DNA from: Paramecium pentaurelia
Taxonomy: Eukaryota; Ciliophora; Oligohymenophorea; Peniculida; Parameciidae
Reading direction: 5' to 3'
DNA length: 64,000 nucleotides
Assembly (NCBI GenBank): GCA_905183005.1
Contig: CAJJDO010000067.1
Coordinates: 372,001 to 436,000, forward strand
Positions 46,418 through 59,901 of the stretch are shown one piece after another. The notes under the pieces were generated by a model that was not told the origin of the DNA, did no database searches, and was given only the letters and a program-made list of their open reading frames with translations. A program made the translations under genes and the position numbers. Each line of letters opens with the position of its first letter. Position 1 is the first letter of the stretch.

Positions 46418-48114
46418 TCATAAAGCTTCTTTTCTTATTGTTATTGTTTTTTTTGGGGGTCCCTATAACAAATCATTATCATTTCCTACAGATGCCTCTG
46501 AAGATAATGTGTCGTTATCACTCATTACATCGTCTGATGTGTCATCATTTAATGGTTTTGTCAATTGTTGTCCTTCATCTTTAGATGGATTTTATCCTGT
46601 TTAACAAGTTCTACAACAATCACTCCAACCTTTGTATCCATCTCCAAAGAAGAAAAACAATGTTGCTGCTACTAATTACCATAATCCTAAACAAATCATA
46701 GCTCCTCTAAAGGCTTCCCTTTCTTAATCTATTAATTCTTATGATGGTGATTCAACAAGATTTACATTACCACCAAATCCATCATATATAGATCCTCCCA
46801 ATAATGGTCCAATTAATGAACCACAACCCATTGACATAATAAATAAGGCTGATGCCATATCAGTTAAGTTATTTCTAATTATTAATATCAAAAATATACT
46901 TAAATTATGGATCTGTCACAACAGGAGCTAAGAATTCACTTATTTATGGAATACTAGGAATCATTGAGAATGATTATGAAACACCAACCAATATCAATCC
47001 AATAATAACACTTGCTAATGTATTACCTTCTCCCCAAAATGGTGCTTCCAACATATTACCACTAAAACATATCATTAAAGCCAAAGACATCATGAAAGTC
47101 TTCTTAACATATTTTCCAATTTTAGGTATAATATTAACCATACCAATATAAAATATAGCAGGAATTGTAAGAATGAAGGCAGCAATATTTTCAGAAATTC
47201 CAAAGGATTACATATGATTAACAAAGAATGGATTAAAGTAAGTATAACCTGCAGTAATAGACATGACATTCATTATAGTTACTATAACCTTAATTGATGT
47301 AAATGCTTTTCCAATTGGTAGTTTCTTTTTCTTTTCAAAACTCTTCATAGTACTATCAGGGGGCAACTATGTATAAGTAGGAATCTCAGCACAAAGGAAA
47401 AATATGGCAATTACGAAAAATGGTATGGAATATCCGAATGCATAATTCAAAACACTACCAATCATAGGACCAAACAATAATCCCAATCTATATAGATTTT
47501 ATAAATTATATTTACGCTGTCATTGTTTCCATAATTGCTAATTTTTTCTAAAATTCTCCTGGCCAAAATATTGGAACATAAGCAAATGTCACAGTTGAAT
47601 AGACAGATCTACTCATACCTTAGAAGAATCTGGAAATGAGAGACATTGAAAAAAATAAGGCCTTATTGTCTGTCATAAAATTAAGGCATCCAAAAAGGAT
47701 TTAAACAGATGATTATACTACTAAAGCTATCATTAAGCACTTTTTACGGCCTAAATTAATTATATGGATTACCCCAAACTTATATAAAACTTCCTATAAC
47801 AAAACTAAAAAGAATAGAGCCTAAAGGATTGATACTAAACACCAATCCTATTTAAGAATATGACAGACCAGCCTTATCTGCAGCCAATCCAGGATAAAAA
47901 GGAGCAATTTAAGAAATACCAACATTGATTACAAAATTAGTGATGCAGAATGTCATCAACCTAGGATCGACGCATTTACTAAAAGAATCTTATAAAATGA
48001 TGAATACCCTTCAAATTTAGAATTACTATAGGTTGATTCCTTCTTGTCTTCAGGCTCCATGACCGAAAATGGTTACATTAAAGGCTTCTAATCACCTTAT
48101 TAGTCAGATGACAT
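46418..48114 (-). CDS. Major facilitator superfamily transporter
   Basis: About 520 residues with roughly twelve membrane spans. The start MSSDQQGDQKPLMQPF contains a leucine-type acidic sorting region (VMEPEDKKEST). First spans include LMTFCITNFVINVGISQIAP and SQIGLVFSINPLGSILFSF; the central loop is basic (FEKKKKLPIGKAF). Later spans are AAFILTIPAIFYIGMVN and SVIIGLILVGVSQSFS. The C-terminus is acidic then basic (SDDVMSDNDTLSSEASV, PKKTITIRKEAL), TGA 46418-46420. It resembles the vesicular/lysosomal SLC18-like branch, but substrate cannot be inferred. Intron of 29 nt near 47990, others likely. Confidence 0.75.
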
Positions 48115-48234
48115 GGATATTAATTTTGTTAAATTTTATGAAAATCGGAATCAAACTATAAAAAAAGAATTTCATAAAATCTTATCTATATTTCTTATTG
48201 TTTATTATATTTCATTTTCATAACTCAATGTCTT

Positions 48235-49919
48235 CCTGGCATTTATTCTTTCTTTGGTTCCAACTTAATCATATCATCAATCCTCAAAATCGTAATAGCA
48301 GCTTCTGTTGCAAATCTATAGAATTATAATAATTTAATAATACTTAAGAGCTTTTATTTTACTAACTGTTGGTTCAAGTACACCATGTCTAAGATTATGT
48401 CTAACTTCACCTTTAATCAAATCTAAACCACTAAATTTATATCCCTTCTCATCAACTTCTAATTATTGTGATTTACTGTGTAAAACCCTCAATTTACTGA
48501 TTAAATCAATAGAATCCTTTGCTGCATTTGTAGCTAAGATTTTTGGGATTTAAGTCAAGGCTTCTGAAAATTCAGCTATGGCAATCTACTCATTTGAATC
48601 TAATTTTCTAGAATAATCATCCAAATAAATGCTTAAAGCCATTTCTACTGCTCCACCTCCGGCAACAACAGATCCTGATTCTAAGGTTCTCTTTACAACA
48701 CATAAAGAGTCATGTAATGATCTTTCAATTTCATCAGTCATCATTTCATTTGCACCTCTTACAATAATACTTGCTGATTATTCTTTTTTCATTCCTTTGA
48801 AAAACATATAATCATTATCTCCTATAGCTTCTTCATAAACTTCCTAAAATTAATATTGTATTTTTATATTACTTCAGCTTCTCCTAAACAAGTTGAATCA
48901 AATGACTCTCCAGTTTCCTCGTTGGCAAATGTTGTAACTACTTTAGCACCAGAAGCTTTGGCAATTCTTCTCAAATGATCTTTAGGAACTCTTCTTAAAC
49001 CAATAGCACCTGCTTCTACTAAATATTTATTAGCCAAATCATCCATTCCTTTTGAAGTTAAAATAACATTTGCTCCTGCTGATAATAATAGTTGAATTCT
49101 TTCCTTCAATACATCCATTTCCTTCTTTCTGATTTTCTCTAAATTATTTGGATCATCCACCAATATTTAAACTCCCATTTGCATCTTAAATTTATTCAAA
49201 TTAATATCTAAACAGGCAATTTTAGCATTCTTAACTTTTGTTACCATTTATTATGATGCTCTTTATAATTAAATAACATATCCCTTTACTAATTCAGATT
49301 AATTGGATGATTAACCATGACTTTTTACAACATTAATTGATTAAATTGGATACTTAGCTTTACCAGACACTAAACCTTAGGTTTTGATTAATCTAACTGC
49401 ATCTACTGCTAACTTAGCAAAGATGTGACTTTCTGGACCAATTAATTTACTATTCATAGATGTTTTGGCAGCATTTATCAATATTTCAGTGTCATCTTCA
49501 GTAATTTTATGTACCAAATGTGATTGAATGTATTTAACTGCTTATCTGGCTGCTTATTTATATCCAGATATAATTGTTGTAGGATGAACTTTAATTTTAA
49601 TTAATTCATTAGCGCGGCGAAGTAATTCAGCTGCTAAAACAACAACCGATGTGGTACCATCTCCTACTTCTTTATCTTATAATTAACTCAACTCTACAAT
49701 GACTTTAGCAGCTGGATGTTCAACTTCTAATTATTTTAAGATGGTTGCTCCATCATTTGTTATTACAACATCTCCAATCTCATCAACAAGCATTTTATCA
49801 AGTCCTTGTGGTCCAAGACTTGTCTTGACAACATTTGCAATTGCCATGACAGCAGTTACATTACTTGTACGTACATCTTAACCTTGATCTCTTTCACCAC
49901 GAATTCCCACAGCAGACAT
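48235..49919 (-). CDS. CCT1: CCT1 / TCP-1 alpha subunit of cytosolic chaperonin
   Basis: Subunit of the TRiC/CCT ring that folds actin and tubulin. From ATG 49919: GERDQGQDVRTSNVTAVMAI, VVKTSLGPQGLDKMLVDEIG, DVVITNDGATILKQLEVEHP and the ATP-site KEVGDGTTSVVVLAAELL. The apical domain has VEAGAIGLRRVPKDHLRRIA and the end region SGSVVAGGGAVEMALSI and ILRIDDMIKLEP. The alpha-subunit assignment rests on the N-terminal and VRRVP-type motifs. Introns near 48330 and 48860 (20-30 nt). About 540 residues, normal. TGA 48235-48237. Confidence 0.93.
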
Positions 49920-50218
49920 TTTAATTAATTTTATAATTATTTGAATAATTTGACAAAATTTAATGCATCTTTTAAATTATTTTCTTTTATATTTCTTTAC
50001 AATAATGATATTAATAACAATATAATTATTATTAAATATAATATATTATTGTCATTTGTAGTTGTAGTTGCTTATAATAATAAATTAAATAATTAATTTA
50101 AGTATTTAAGTAGTATGATATATATATATTAATATAAAAAATAAAAAATTATATCAGAATTTACTTTATATTTTTGATATTTCTTGAAAGTTTGGAATAA
50201 GACATAATATATTATTGA

Positions 50219-51510
50219 TCATTTATTAAAACGATTAAAAGTCACCATTTTCTCTACTTATTTTATGAATTCTAAATGTTAGATGGGAGTTAATGATTAT
50301 GTAAACTGATTAATTGTTTCTTCAATTTCTTATTGATTCTATTTTAAATTTTTGATATCCTAATTAAATTTGAGTAATAATCTAGAGTTAGAATTATTAA
50401 TACTATTAAGACATTTTGCGATGGTTAAGCATTTTATCAATAGTAGGTAAAACACTATAAACAAGATTATCATCTTCAAGTTTAGCCTCTTCTTTAACAA
50501 TTTCTACATATTGATTAAATTCAGTGTCATCTAATTTGATAAATAAAATACTCTTTACAATTTTAAATTTATTAATTCCAACTCATAAGTTATAATCCAT
50601 AATTGCCTTTAAGAAAATTCTTTTATATATTTTTAACAGCATATTTAACATAATCTCTTCTTTTAATCCCACAAGTTCCATATCTCATCTATAAAAATAA
50701 GAATTATATCATTACTAAATATGAATCCAATACTAATTAAGCTTAATCAGATGATGAACATTCTAACACTTAATCAATGGCTGCTGAATTTCCAATAATC
50801 ATACTATTTAAAATAGGATGAGATTGTAATATTTGTGTCAAATATTCAAATGATTATCTGGTTGTTTTTTTGTATTCTTAAATTTACTAATCCAATTCAG
50901 AAACCTAAAAATACTTATATAATTATTTTACTTTCTTTTCAAGTAATTTCAGATAAACTTTTTTTCGAAGTCTAGAATTCTTAGCACTTTGTCTTAATCT
51001 TTTATTTTTTGATTCACTATTCAATAAATCATTATTTGATCCCAATAAACCTGCCAATTTGCTTTTATCTTACATTTCAGAATAACTCTCTAATTCTAAA
51101 TCTTCTTATAAGTCTTCATCTATCAACTGATCTCCTTCCACACTAAGTAGTGAAGTTATTTTTTTGATATAAGCATTTTTAACATTTCCTTTGATTTCTT
51201 AGATTGGTTAAGCACAATCCTTAAGACTTGTTGTTGATGGTATAGTTTTAATTGTTTTATTGATTTTCTTTATTTTTTTGCTTTCCTAATTGACTTATTA
51301 TTAAATCAATGGATTCATAAGCATACTATTATTGAAGAGACTCTATAGATTTAACATTCTCTATTGTTCTTATAATTGTTGCAATAATCGAACATTTTAT
51401 GCTAAAAGTTGATCTTATGTAATAGCCTATTATAAATGAGGTATAGATTATTATGCAGCAAGGGGATGAAGAAATTGATCGACATCTTAAAATGGTTAAT
51501 CATTATTCAT
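50219..51510 (-). CDS. bZIP-like transcription factor with altered basic region
   Basis: ATG 51510 (MNNDQPFQDVDQFLHPLAA) to TGA 50219-50221, with introns near 50700 (27 nt) and 50395 (22 nt), about 410 residues. After a Gln-rich, basic and acidic N-terminal part, residues 168-185 read SKNKRLRQSAKNSRLRKK, followed by a heptad Leu pattern (VYLKLLEKKVKQLQ, VSELDQQIQEY). This is bZIP-like, but at the position of the invariant Asn there is Leu (R-L-R-Q-S-A-x-x-S-R). C-terminal half helical, with no membrane span. It starts 22 bp beyond the PPR stop on the same strand. Confidence 0.6.
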
Positions 51511-51531
51511 TATATAATATTAATTAATTAA

Positions 51532-54500
51532 TCATCTTCTCTTGGTATATGACTTGTTATTCAAGTATTCATTCAAGTCATTTTTGGCATAATTGTTATA
51601 TTGTTTTTTAGGATGATAAACATTCTCCTTATTTTCATTATTAAATGGGGATGATCTCTCTTATGGTTTAGTTTTCTTGTTTTGATAGTTGTTGTTACTG
51701 TTACATGATAAAAATACTTAACCAAATTACTCATTCAAAGGTTCTTTCAAGTCATTCTTATTATTCTTTGAAATGTATGTTCTACATAATTACTAATCTT
51801 AATTAGACAATGAATTGAGGATTTATGATAATTTAGTACATGGTAATTAATTGGTATTCTATAATAAGAGCATTAATTCTGAGTTGTCTATAGATACTAG
51901 ATTTTCTAGATTATTCACATTGATATCTGATTTTAATGCTTAGATGATGATTTTAGTGATTATTGGATAAGTCTATTCATCAAGTGGATTAATTAATAAG
52001 GAATTAATAGTTGATTCTAATTATTGATGTTGTATTCTACTTTCATCCAACAATTAATAGAGTCTATTTAATAATGGTAATGCTGATGATAATTACTTAT
52101 CTTAACTATGTAATCTAATGATGATCAATAATAATTAAGTTGATTAAGGTATTTGATGTTAGAATTAATCATATATTTAAACACCATTATGATACTATTA
52201 TTAATTTAAACAAGATTCTAGAATTAATTGTAATAATGATTCATCAGGATTGATCTGATAGACTAACATAGTTTATACAGTTTCATTTAATCTCTTCATA
52301 TTACCTCTTCTACAATGTCCTTTTAATAAAGTACTGAATGTAATTAGATCTGGTTTGATTGTTGATTCTACTAATTCTTAGAATAATTTATCTGCTTAAT
52401 TCATTAATCCATTTTTTACTAATCCATCTAGAAGTGAATTATAAGTTATAAGATTTGGATATGTCCTTTAATTTTATTTCATTAAATTGAAATATTTCAT
52501 TGCCTCTTCTGTTTAATTCAACTTACAAAATCCTTTTATAATAGTTGTATATAGAACAGTGTTAATTGGTAGATTTTATGATTTCATTTATTCAATGAAT
52601 TAAAGTGCTTAATCTAATCTATCATTTCTTACACAAGCATCAACTAAACATCCATAAGTAACATCATTAATTGGTATCTTCTTTTATTTCATCTCTTCAA
52701 ACATTCTAAAAGCTCCATTCAAATCATTCATTTTACCATAAGCTTTAATTAGAATACCATATGTAACAGATGATGGTTCTATTTATTTATTCTTCATTTC
52801 CTTGAATAATTACATTCCTTTTTAAATTTCATTAAATTTAACACAAGCATCAATTAATGAATTATATAGAATCTCATCTGGTTTAAATTGACCAGTTTCT
52901 TATATTTATTCTAATAAGGATATTGCTCTTAGTAATTCATCTCTATTTGAATGATTAGTCTTAATTCCATTAACTAAAATACTATAAGTAAAATTATCTG
53001 GNAGTCTATTCATCAAGTGGATTAATTAATAAGGAATTAATAGTTGATTCTAATTATTGATGTTGTATTCTACTTTCATCCAACAATTAATAGAGTCTAT
53101 TTAATAATGGTAATGCTGATGATAATTACTTATCTTAACTATGTAATCTAATGATGATCAATAATAATTAAGTTGATTAAGGTATTTGATGTTAGAATTA
53201 ATCATATATTTAAACACCATTATGATACTATTATTAATTTAAACAAGATTCTAGAATTAATTGTAATAATGATTCATCAGGATTGATCTGATAGACTAAC
53301 ATAGTTTATACAGTTTCATTTAATCTCTTCATATTACCTCTTCTACAATGTCCTTTTAATAAAGTACTGAATGTAATTAGATCTGGTTTGATTGTTGATT
53401 CTACTAATTCTTAGAATAATTTATCTGCTTAATTCATTAATCCATTTTTTACTAATCCATCTAGAAGTGAATTATAAGTTATAAGATTTGGATATGTCCT
53501 TTAATTTTATTTCATTAAATTGAAATATTTCATTGCCTCTTCTGTTTAATTCAACTTACAAAATCCTTTTATAATAGTTGTATATAGAACAGTATTAATT
53601 GGTAGATTTTATGATTTCATTTATTCAATAAATTAAAGTGCTTAATCTAATCTATCATTTCTAACACAAGCATCTACTAAACATCCATAAGTAACATCAT
53701 TAATTGGTATTTTCTTTTATTTCATCTCTTCAAACATTCTAAAAGCTCCATTCAAATCATTCATTTTACCATAAGCTTTAATTAGAATACCATATGTAAC
53801 AGATGATGGTTCTATTTATTTATTCTTCATTTCCTTGAATAATTACATTCCTTTTTAAATTTCATTAAATTTAACACAAGCATCAATTAATGAATTATAT
53901 AGAATCTCATCTGGTTTAAATTGACCAGTTTCTTATATTTATTCTAATAAGGATATTGCTCTTAGTAATTCATCTCTATTTGAATGATTAGTCTTAATTC
54001 CATTAACTAAAATACTATAAGTAAAATTGTCTGGAAAAATACCATATTATTTTCTCATTTCTTCAAAATATCTCCAAGCAATATTCATTTTATTACATTT
54101 AACACAAGAATCAAGTAATGAATTAAAACTTATTCTATTTGGTTTGATACCTATTTATTTCATTTCTTCAAATAAATTAATAGCTTCATTTAATCTCTTC
54201 TTTCTTCCACATCCTTTTATTAATGTATTATAAGTAATTTCATCTAATTAAATAGATTATGATTATTTCATCTCATTTAATAATAGAAATCCTCTATTTA
54301 AATCACCAGCATTAATACAAGCATCTAATAAACAATTATAGATGATTTGATCAGGTTAATTGAATTATTTATACTCATCAAATAATTGAAATGCTAATCT
54401 AAGATCCATATTATCAGAATTCTTTAATCCATTTATTAATGTAGTATAAGTGAAATTATCAGGTTTTGTAGATGATATTTTAAGATTCTCAAATGCTTTC

Positions 54501-55522
54501 CAAGCTTTGTCTTTCTGATTATTCTTGAAATATTAATCAATCATTGTATTAATTGTAACAATTGTTGGTTGAATTTTAGCATTGTCTCTCATAAAAGTAA
54601 ATAATAATTCAGCCATTGTGACTTATTGTTTTCTAAAAGCATAATCAATTAATTTATTGAAAAAGATATCAGATGGATGTAAATTGATTACACCTTCATT
54701 CAATACTTCATTGAATACCTTCATCCATTGATTATTTGAATTGCTTAATTCAATTAATTATCTTAAAAGCATATCACAAATCTTTTGTGCAGTTTTCTCA
54801 AATTCATCTTTGATTGATTCATTAATCTCTTTATTTAACTTAAATTTCAATAAATCCCAACATTCTGCAACTAAACCCCAATATAATAATTAGTGAGCAT
54901 AGCAATATAATATTAATGGAAAATATTATATTTAATGATATTATTATAATTCTTCTTTCTAGATCATTTATTCTAATAAATTATCTATTTCATATAAAGC
55001 ATAATAGCCTTCTTATGCTCCAATTCTAGATGATACACTAAATATCATCTTAATAATTTATCGTGTGAGTAGATAATTCTTACTTGTTAATATAGCTGTT
55101 AATCCAACAATCCTTTATTTCAAATATTCCTTCTCTTATTTTACTATCATCTCAATAATATGAGTAATATAATTAGATTTTACCCAATCTAGATCTTCAA
55201 ATTCATCTAAATAGGAAAGTATATCAGGAACATTATTCGAAGTCAAATATTACTCTAATCTTGATTAACATACGATAGCTTAATTAGGTGATAATTGAGT
55301 AGTTTTGACTGGTCCTACTTAAAAACATGATATTTCTATATCATCATTGGTAGAATGACTTATTTCTCCAGTACTTTAAAAAATAATAATTGAATAATAC
55401 TTAGCACTCCATGGTGTTTTTTATCCTGAACTTCTAGGAATCTTCTTTTGTTATGAAGATAAGTTACGAATGATGTTTGGATCAATATTTTCCTAATTGT
55501 GAATAGTATCAGACTTGTTCAT
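51532..55522 (-). CDS. Large pentatricopeptide-repeat (PPR) protein, interrupted by assembly join
   Basis: Starts MNKSDTIHNQENIDPN and contains at least ten to a dozen PPR units (QPTIVTINTMIDQYFKNNQK; KPDNFTYTTLINGLKNSDN; QPDQIIYNCLLDACINAGDL; LDEITYNTLIKGCGRKKRL; KPNRISFNSLLDSCVKCNK). An Asn/Lys-rich tail ends NNKSYTKRR, TGA 51532-51534. PPR proteins bind organellar RNA; this one is expected in mitochondria, although no strong presequence is visible at the N-terminus. The stretch 51970-53001 is repeated at 53003-54034 beyond an N at 53002, so the real length is uncertain: about 1330 residues as assembled, about 985 if the repeat is an artefact. Confidence 0.85.
51970..53001. repeat. Direct repeat B, copy 1 (1032 bp) at an N join
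   Basis: Matches 53003-54034 at an offset of 1033. I found six single-base differences, all between about 52560 and 52997; the first about 590 bases look identical. Without the N the spacing is 344 whole codons. Each difference falls at a third codon position and is silent in the PPR frame. Confidence 0.85.
53002..53002. other. Ambiguous base / contig join
   Basis: Single N between the two copies of direct repeat B, inside the PPR gene. Confidence 0.95.
53003..54034. repeat. Direct repeat B, copy 2
   Basis: Second copy of 51970-53001; it continues without interruption into the upstream PPR units. Confidence 0.85.
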
Positions 55523-55621
55523 TGACTTAAAAAATTTATATTTAAATTAATTGAATTCAAATTCTTTAACTGTTAGTTTTAAATATATATTTATGCATAT
55601 AAAACAATGATATATCATTTT

Positions 55622-57550
55622 TCATATTAAATTCTGATTTCCAAATATATTTTTTGGATCAATTTGTTACTTAATTCTCTTTAAAATCTCAACTCCTGTG
55701 TCTCCTATTTACTTTTACATAAATTACTTTCTCAATTTACCCACACCTAATAATTTTAATAAATTTCAATAAATACCATGATGATGAGAAATAGATCCTC
55801 CATTTTTCATTATCTTCTCTCTTGCAGCATCTTCAATTTCAGAATAGCATTTAACTGGATCTGTAATTCCCTTATATCCAAAACCAAAATAAACATAAAT
55901 TTTTTCACCAGAATCATAGACCTAAGAAATTCTAAAAGAAACAAAAGGTTCCTTCTCTACTCCTCTTTTTTAACATTCTTCTACAATTTCTTCTTTATAT
56001 CTAATTATATTCAAATCATATTACATTTTCACAAACACTAGGTACATTTTTCCATCCAACTGAAGTTTCAAAAGATTCTGCTATAAATTAAAATTGCATA
56101 GCAAAATCTCTTAAGTATGCTATCATATAAGTTAAGAAATATCCTCTCTCTCCATTTTCAGCTCCTGCTCTAAATCCTTTAAAAAATTTAGCTAATTCAA
56201 ACACTTTCTTCTCTTAAAATTCAATTTCTTATTTTGTCCCCTCAAAAACAACAGTAACCAAACACATTTAATCTGGATCAAATTACATAAATTGAGTTAT
56301 AAAGTATTTTTTTATTTTATCCATGAATTCTTCCCTCTTGTTATGAGGCATAGTTTTCAAAGCCATATCAAATTAAAATTAATTATTATCAACTAATCTA
56401 ACTGATGCAGGCCATACTTTACTTCTGGATAATCGATACATAAATTCAGTACCTAAAGCAAAATTATGGAATAAAATTGATTCATATTTACATACCTTAA
56501 ATTTAAATATTAAAATTACCTCTGGTTATGCTTTAATTTTAATTATTGCTTCAGTAATAATACCTAAAGTACCCTCTGAACCTAAAATAATTTAATTCAA
56601 ATCAGGTCCACTGCTAACTCTAGGTTAATCCAAACTTTATTATAATTTACCAGTTGGTGTTACTACTTTAATTGAAAGTACTATATCTTCAATATTTCCA
56701 TATCTATTCTTTTTCATGATGCTCTAGTACTTATCCAACCACCAAGTGTAGAAAACTCCACAGAGTCAGGTTCATGACCACAAACAACTCCATAACGTGA
56801 TAACTCTTTTTCCAAATCCTTACCTGTAATTCCAGTCTCTACTATAGCAGTCATATTCTTTCTATCCACTTATCTAACATGATTCATTCTTGACATATCT
56901 ACAGACACAATCATTCTCTTTTCTTCTTTTGGATATTACAAAGCCCAAATTACATTAGTACCACCACCATAGACACACAACATTACATTATGTTCACTAG
57001 CTAATTTAACTAGAGTTTCTGCTTATGTATGTGAACTGATAAAAATAACACAATCTACAATTCTAGACAATTTGCCATGTCTTAATTCATAGATCTAAAA
57101 TACTAATATAGTTTTTTTTTTACTTCTTACATGGTATGTCCATGAGAATGCAATATTCTCTAAGCATTATTAAATGAAATCTCATTAAATAACCCTTAAA
57201 TTGCATTTACAAATTATTCATTAATAATTGAAGGATCTGCAGGAATTTCAATTTATGCTTCGCAATTCAAACTTAAATCTATGCCTACTTTAGCTTCTGC
57301 CCACTCTTTAAATTTCATCATTTTTTAATTAGAAAACCTATATTTATTTCCTGTTAAATTAAATGCTCCATCTAATTCTAAAATGAATTTTGTGTCTTTG
57401 TATCCCCATCCATTGTTTTTAAACCAATCCAATTTGTTTTATGTTCTCTAATTTGAGATATGGCATAATCTACAATATTTGCTCAATTGGTTGTCCTTTG
57501 GATTCAGCAGTTTCTGAAATTTAAGTGAGCAATTACTAAATACGAATCAT
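55622..57550 (-). CDS. AGPS: Alkyl-dihydroxyacetonephosphate synthase (ether-lipid synthesis)
   Basis: Replaces the acyl chain of acyl-DHAP with a fatty alcohol, the step that creates the ether bond, using FAD in peroxisomes. Seen: NNGWGYKDTKF near the start, FAD-binding CVYGGGTNVIWAL, EKRMIVSVDMSRMNHV, DRKNMTAIVETGITGKDLEK, VVCGHEPDSVEFSTLGGW, KKNRYGNIEDIVLSIKVVTP, LGSEGTLG, and at the end SHHHGVGKLRK and DPKNIFGNQNLI. The start MIRIQQLLTQI carries a PTS2-like nonapeptide (RIQQLLTQI). A 28-nt intron near 57455 joins it to the body; others near 56710 and 55755. Length close to the animal enzyme. Confidence 0.9.
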
Positions 57551-57597
57551 AACTTAATTTATATTCCCAAATAGAGATATTATAATATATGGACATT

Positions 57598-58701
57598 TCA
57601 AAGTATATTCAATTATCTCATGAATCCTAGAAGAGGTAAGGCTAAATCTTATTCAAATTGAAATCTTGTATGAGTCATTTCAGGTGGTGTTCTAATTAAA
57701 CATGGGCATCTACATAATTCTATTTACAAATTATAGAAATTAGAATTACCATAAAGTTTTTTAGCTTGATCTACTGAAACAACTGAATCTTTAAGTCCAT
57801 GCAGAATGTATAGAGGAGATTTGACTTTTAATATTTTATCTTTATTAGTAAATCTCTCTTTAAGTATCTTCCTTAAAAAAGGATATTTCTCCGAAACAAT
57901 TTCTTATAAGGATAAAAATGGAGATATCAAAACTAAAGTAGCTGGTTTAAACAATGATGCTACATGACATGCAACTCCAGTTCCTATAGATCTTCCCATT
58001 AATATTATATTCTATTCCTCTATTCCGGAATGAAAGGCCACATACTTATAAATGTATTCAGCATCTTTTAAAATAACTTCTTCATTTGGTTCACCTTGAT
58101 AAATTCCATAGCCTGGATATTCAACAGCTAAAATGTTCATTCTCATATTATGTCTGAGGAAGTCTATTAGATTGTAAGAAGACTTCAGATCTTCACAATT
58201 GGCATGGAAATAGATGATAGTTCTTTTAGTCATTGTATAGGATTTTAAATATAAACACGGAATTTCTTTTGTATATTTACAGCTTCTATTTGTTAGTGTA
58301 TGGGGGAATTCATTGTTGTAAGAGGCACGAGGGGATATAGATAATCTTAATTCATGTCTTTGTATTTAAATATGGAAATTACATTTGAGTTTTAGGTTTG
58401 AGGTTTGTTGTTTAAGTTATATGAGGTATTCTTTAACTTGGCAGTTCGTCAACTTGATCATCATATATGGATAGAGCACTTATATCCTAGATATAGTGGT
58501 AATTAATATACGTTGGGTATTTCATCAGGTGGTTTAAAAGGATCTATTTTATGAAACTAGATTTTGGTTTTGGGAGAGGTTGGTATAAATTTAAATATAT
58601 CTTCGTAAAATGGAATTTTGATTAGTTCCTAGGAGATAAGACAATAAAGCAACCTTGAGATCTCCTTCTCTATAAGTGTTTTTGGGTATTGGAAATATCA
58701 T
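57598..58701 (-). CDS. ABHD17-type alpha/beta hydrolase
   Basis: Serine hydrolase fold: TIIYFHANCEDLKSSYNL, VEYPGYGIYQGEP, nucleophile elbow MGRSIGTGVACH (G-x-S-x-G), acid HGLKDSVVSVDQAKKLY, and a final EMTHTRF supplying the catalytic His. ABHD17 relatives depalmitoylate membrane proteins. Upstream exons from ATG 58701 (MIFPIPKNTYREGDLK) are joined by introns of 25, 25 and 25 nt and contain a Pro/Ile-rich, non-catalytic N-terminal region and KEIPCLYLKSYTMTK. TGA 57598-57600 gives about 335 residues. No N-terminal Cys cluster typical of mammalian ABHD17 is seen. Confidence 0.75.
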
Positions 58702-58725
58702 AAAATTTAATTCCATTATTTATTA

Positions 58726-59848
58726 ATGTAATAATAAGGATAAGGTAGTACCATTTAAGATTTCAATGTGCTAGAAAAACTAGGAGAAGGATCCTTCTCT
58801 TCAGTTTATAAGGTATGAAAGATATGTTTATGTAGGTGTAACGGAAATCGGATGGACAATATTATGCTATGAAAAAAGTCAATATATCTCAGTAGACTTA
58901 TAAAGAGAGAGAGAATGCCTTAAATGAAATTCGTATATTGGCATCACTTGACTCTCCTTATATTGTTGAATTCAAAGATTCCTTTCTTGATTCTGAAGGA
59001 AAAACGCTGTATGTAATAATGGAATTTGCATCTGGCGGAGACCTAAATAGTTTATTGAAGTAAGGAAAAGTCAAAGGAGGAGTTGAAGAAGCAGAAATCT
59101 GGAGAGTGTTAACACAAATAACAATTGGAGTCAAAATGCTCCATGACAACAATATTTTACATCGAGATTTAAAATTGGCGAATGTCTTCATTGGTAAAGG
59201 TCCAGAAGGAAACATATACAAAATTGGTGATCTTAACATCAGTAAAGTAACACACGGAGCCAATGCTAGAACATAAGCAGGAACACCATGTATAATAATA
59301 ATTCCCCTAATTTTATTAGATTATGCATCTCCAGAGGTTTGGAAAGGTGAACAATATTCATGGCCTTGTGATATTTGGTCAATTGGTTGCATCATCTATG
59401 AATTAGCAGCCTAGTAACCTCCATTTAGAGCAGCTGATCTCCAATCATTAAGTAGAAGAATTCAAACAGGTGTATATGATCCAATTCCAGGGAAATATAG
59501 CAAAGATTTATCTGAAGTCATAAAAATGATGTTATAGGTCGTTCCTCGTAATAGACCCAGTTGTGATGCCATTCTAAAAAATCCTATAGTTATAAGAAAT
59601 AGTGGCTCATTACTTGTTGAAGAGGAAGTCGGAGGCAAAAAAGTAGCTAAACTCTTACAAACCATTAAATTACCATATAACCTTAAATAATTGAAAGGCA
59701 ATCTTCCTAAAGCAAATTATGAAAACAAAATAAAAAGATCAAGTTCGTAATCTGGAATTAGAGTCAATACTGATATCAGTTAAACACCTTAACCTGCTAG
59801 AAAGTAACCAGAAGAGGTAAAACCTCCTCAACAAGTGTAAAGACCTCC

Positions 59849-59901
<53 letters not shown>

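Noticed and set aside
53003..54034. Repeat B as simple expansion of PPR units
   Set aside because: PPR units are about 35 codons; the repeat is 344 codons, not a multiple of 35, and includes the non-PPR C-terminal region, so it is not slippage within the array.
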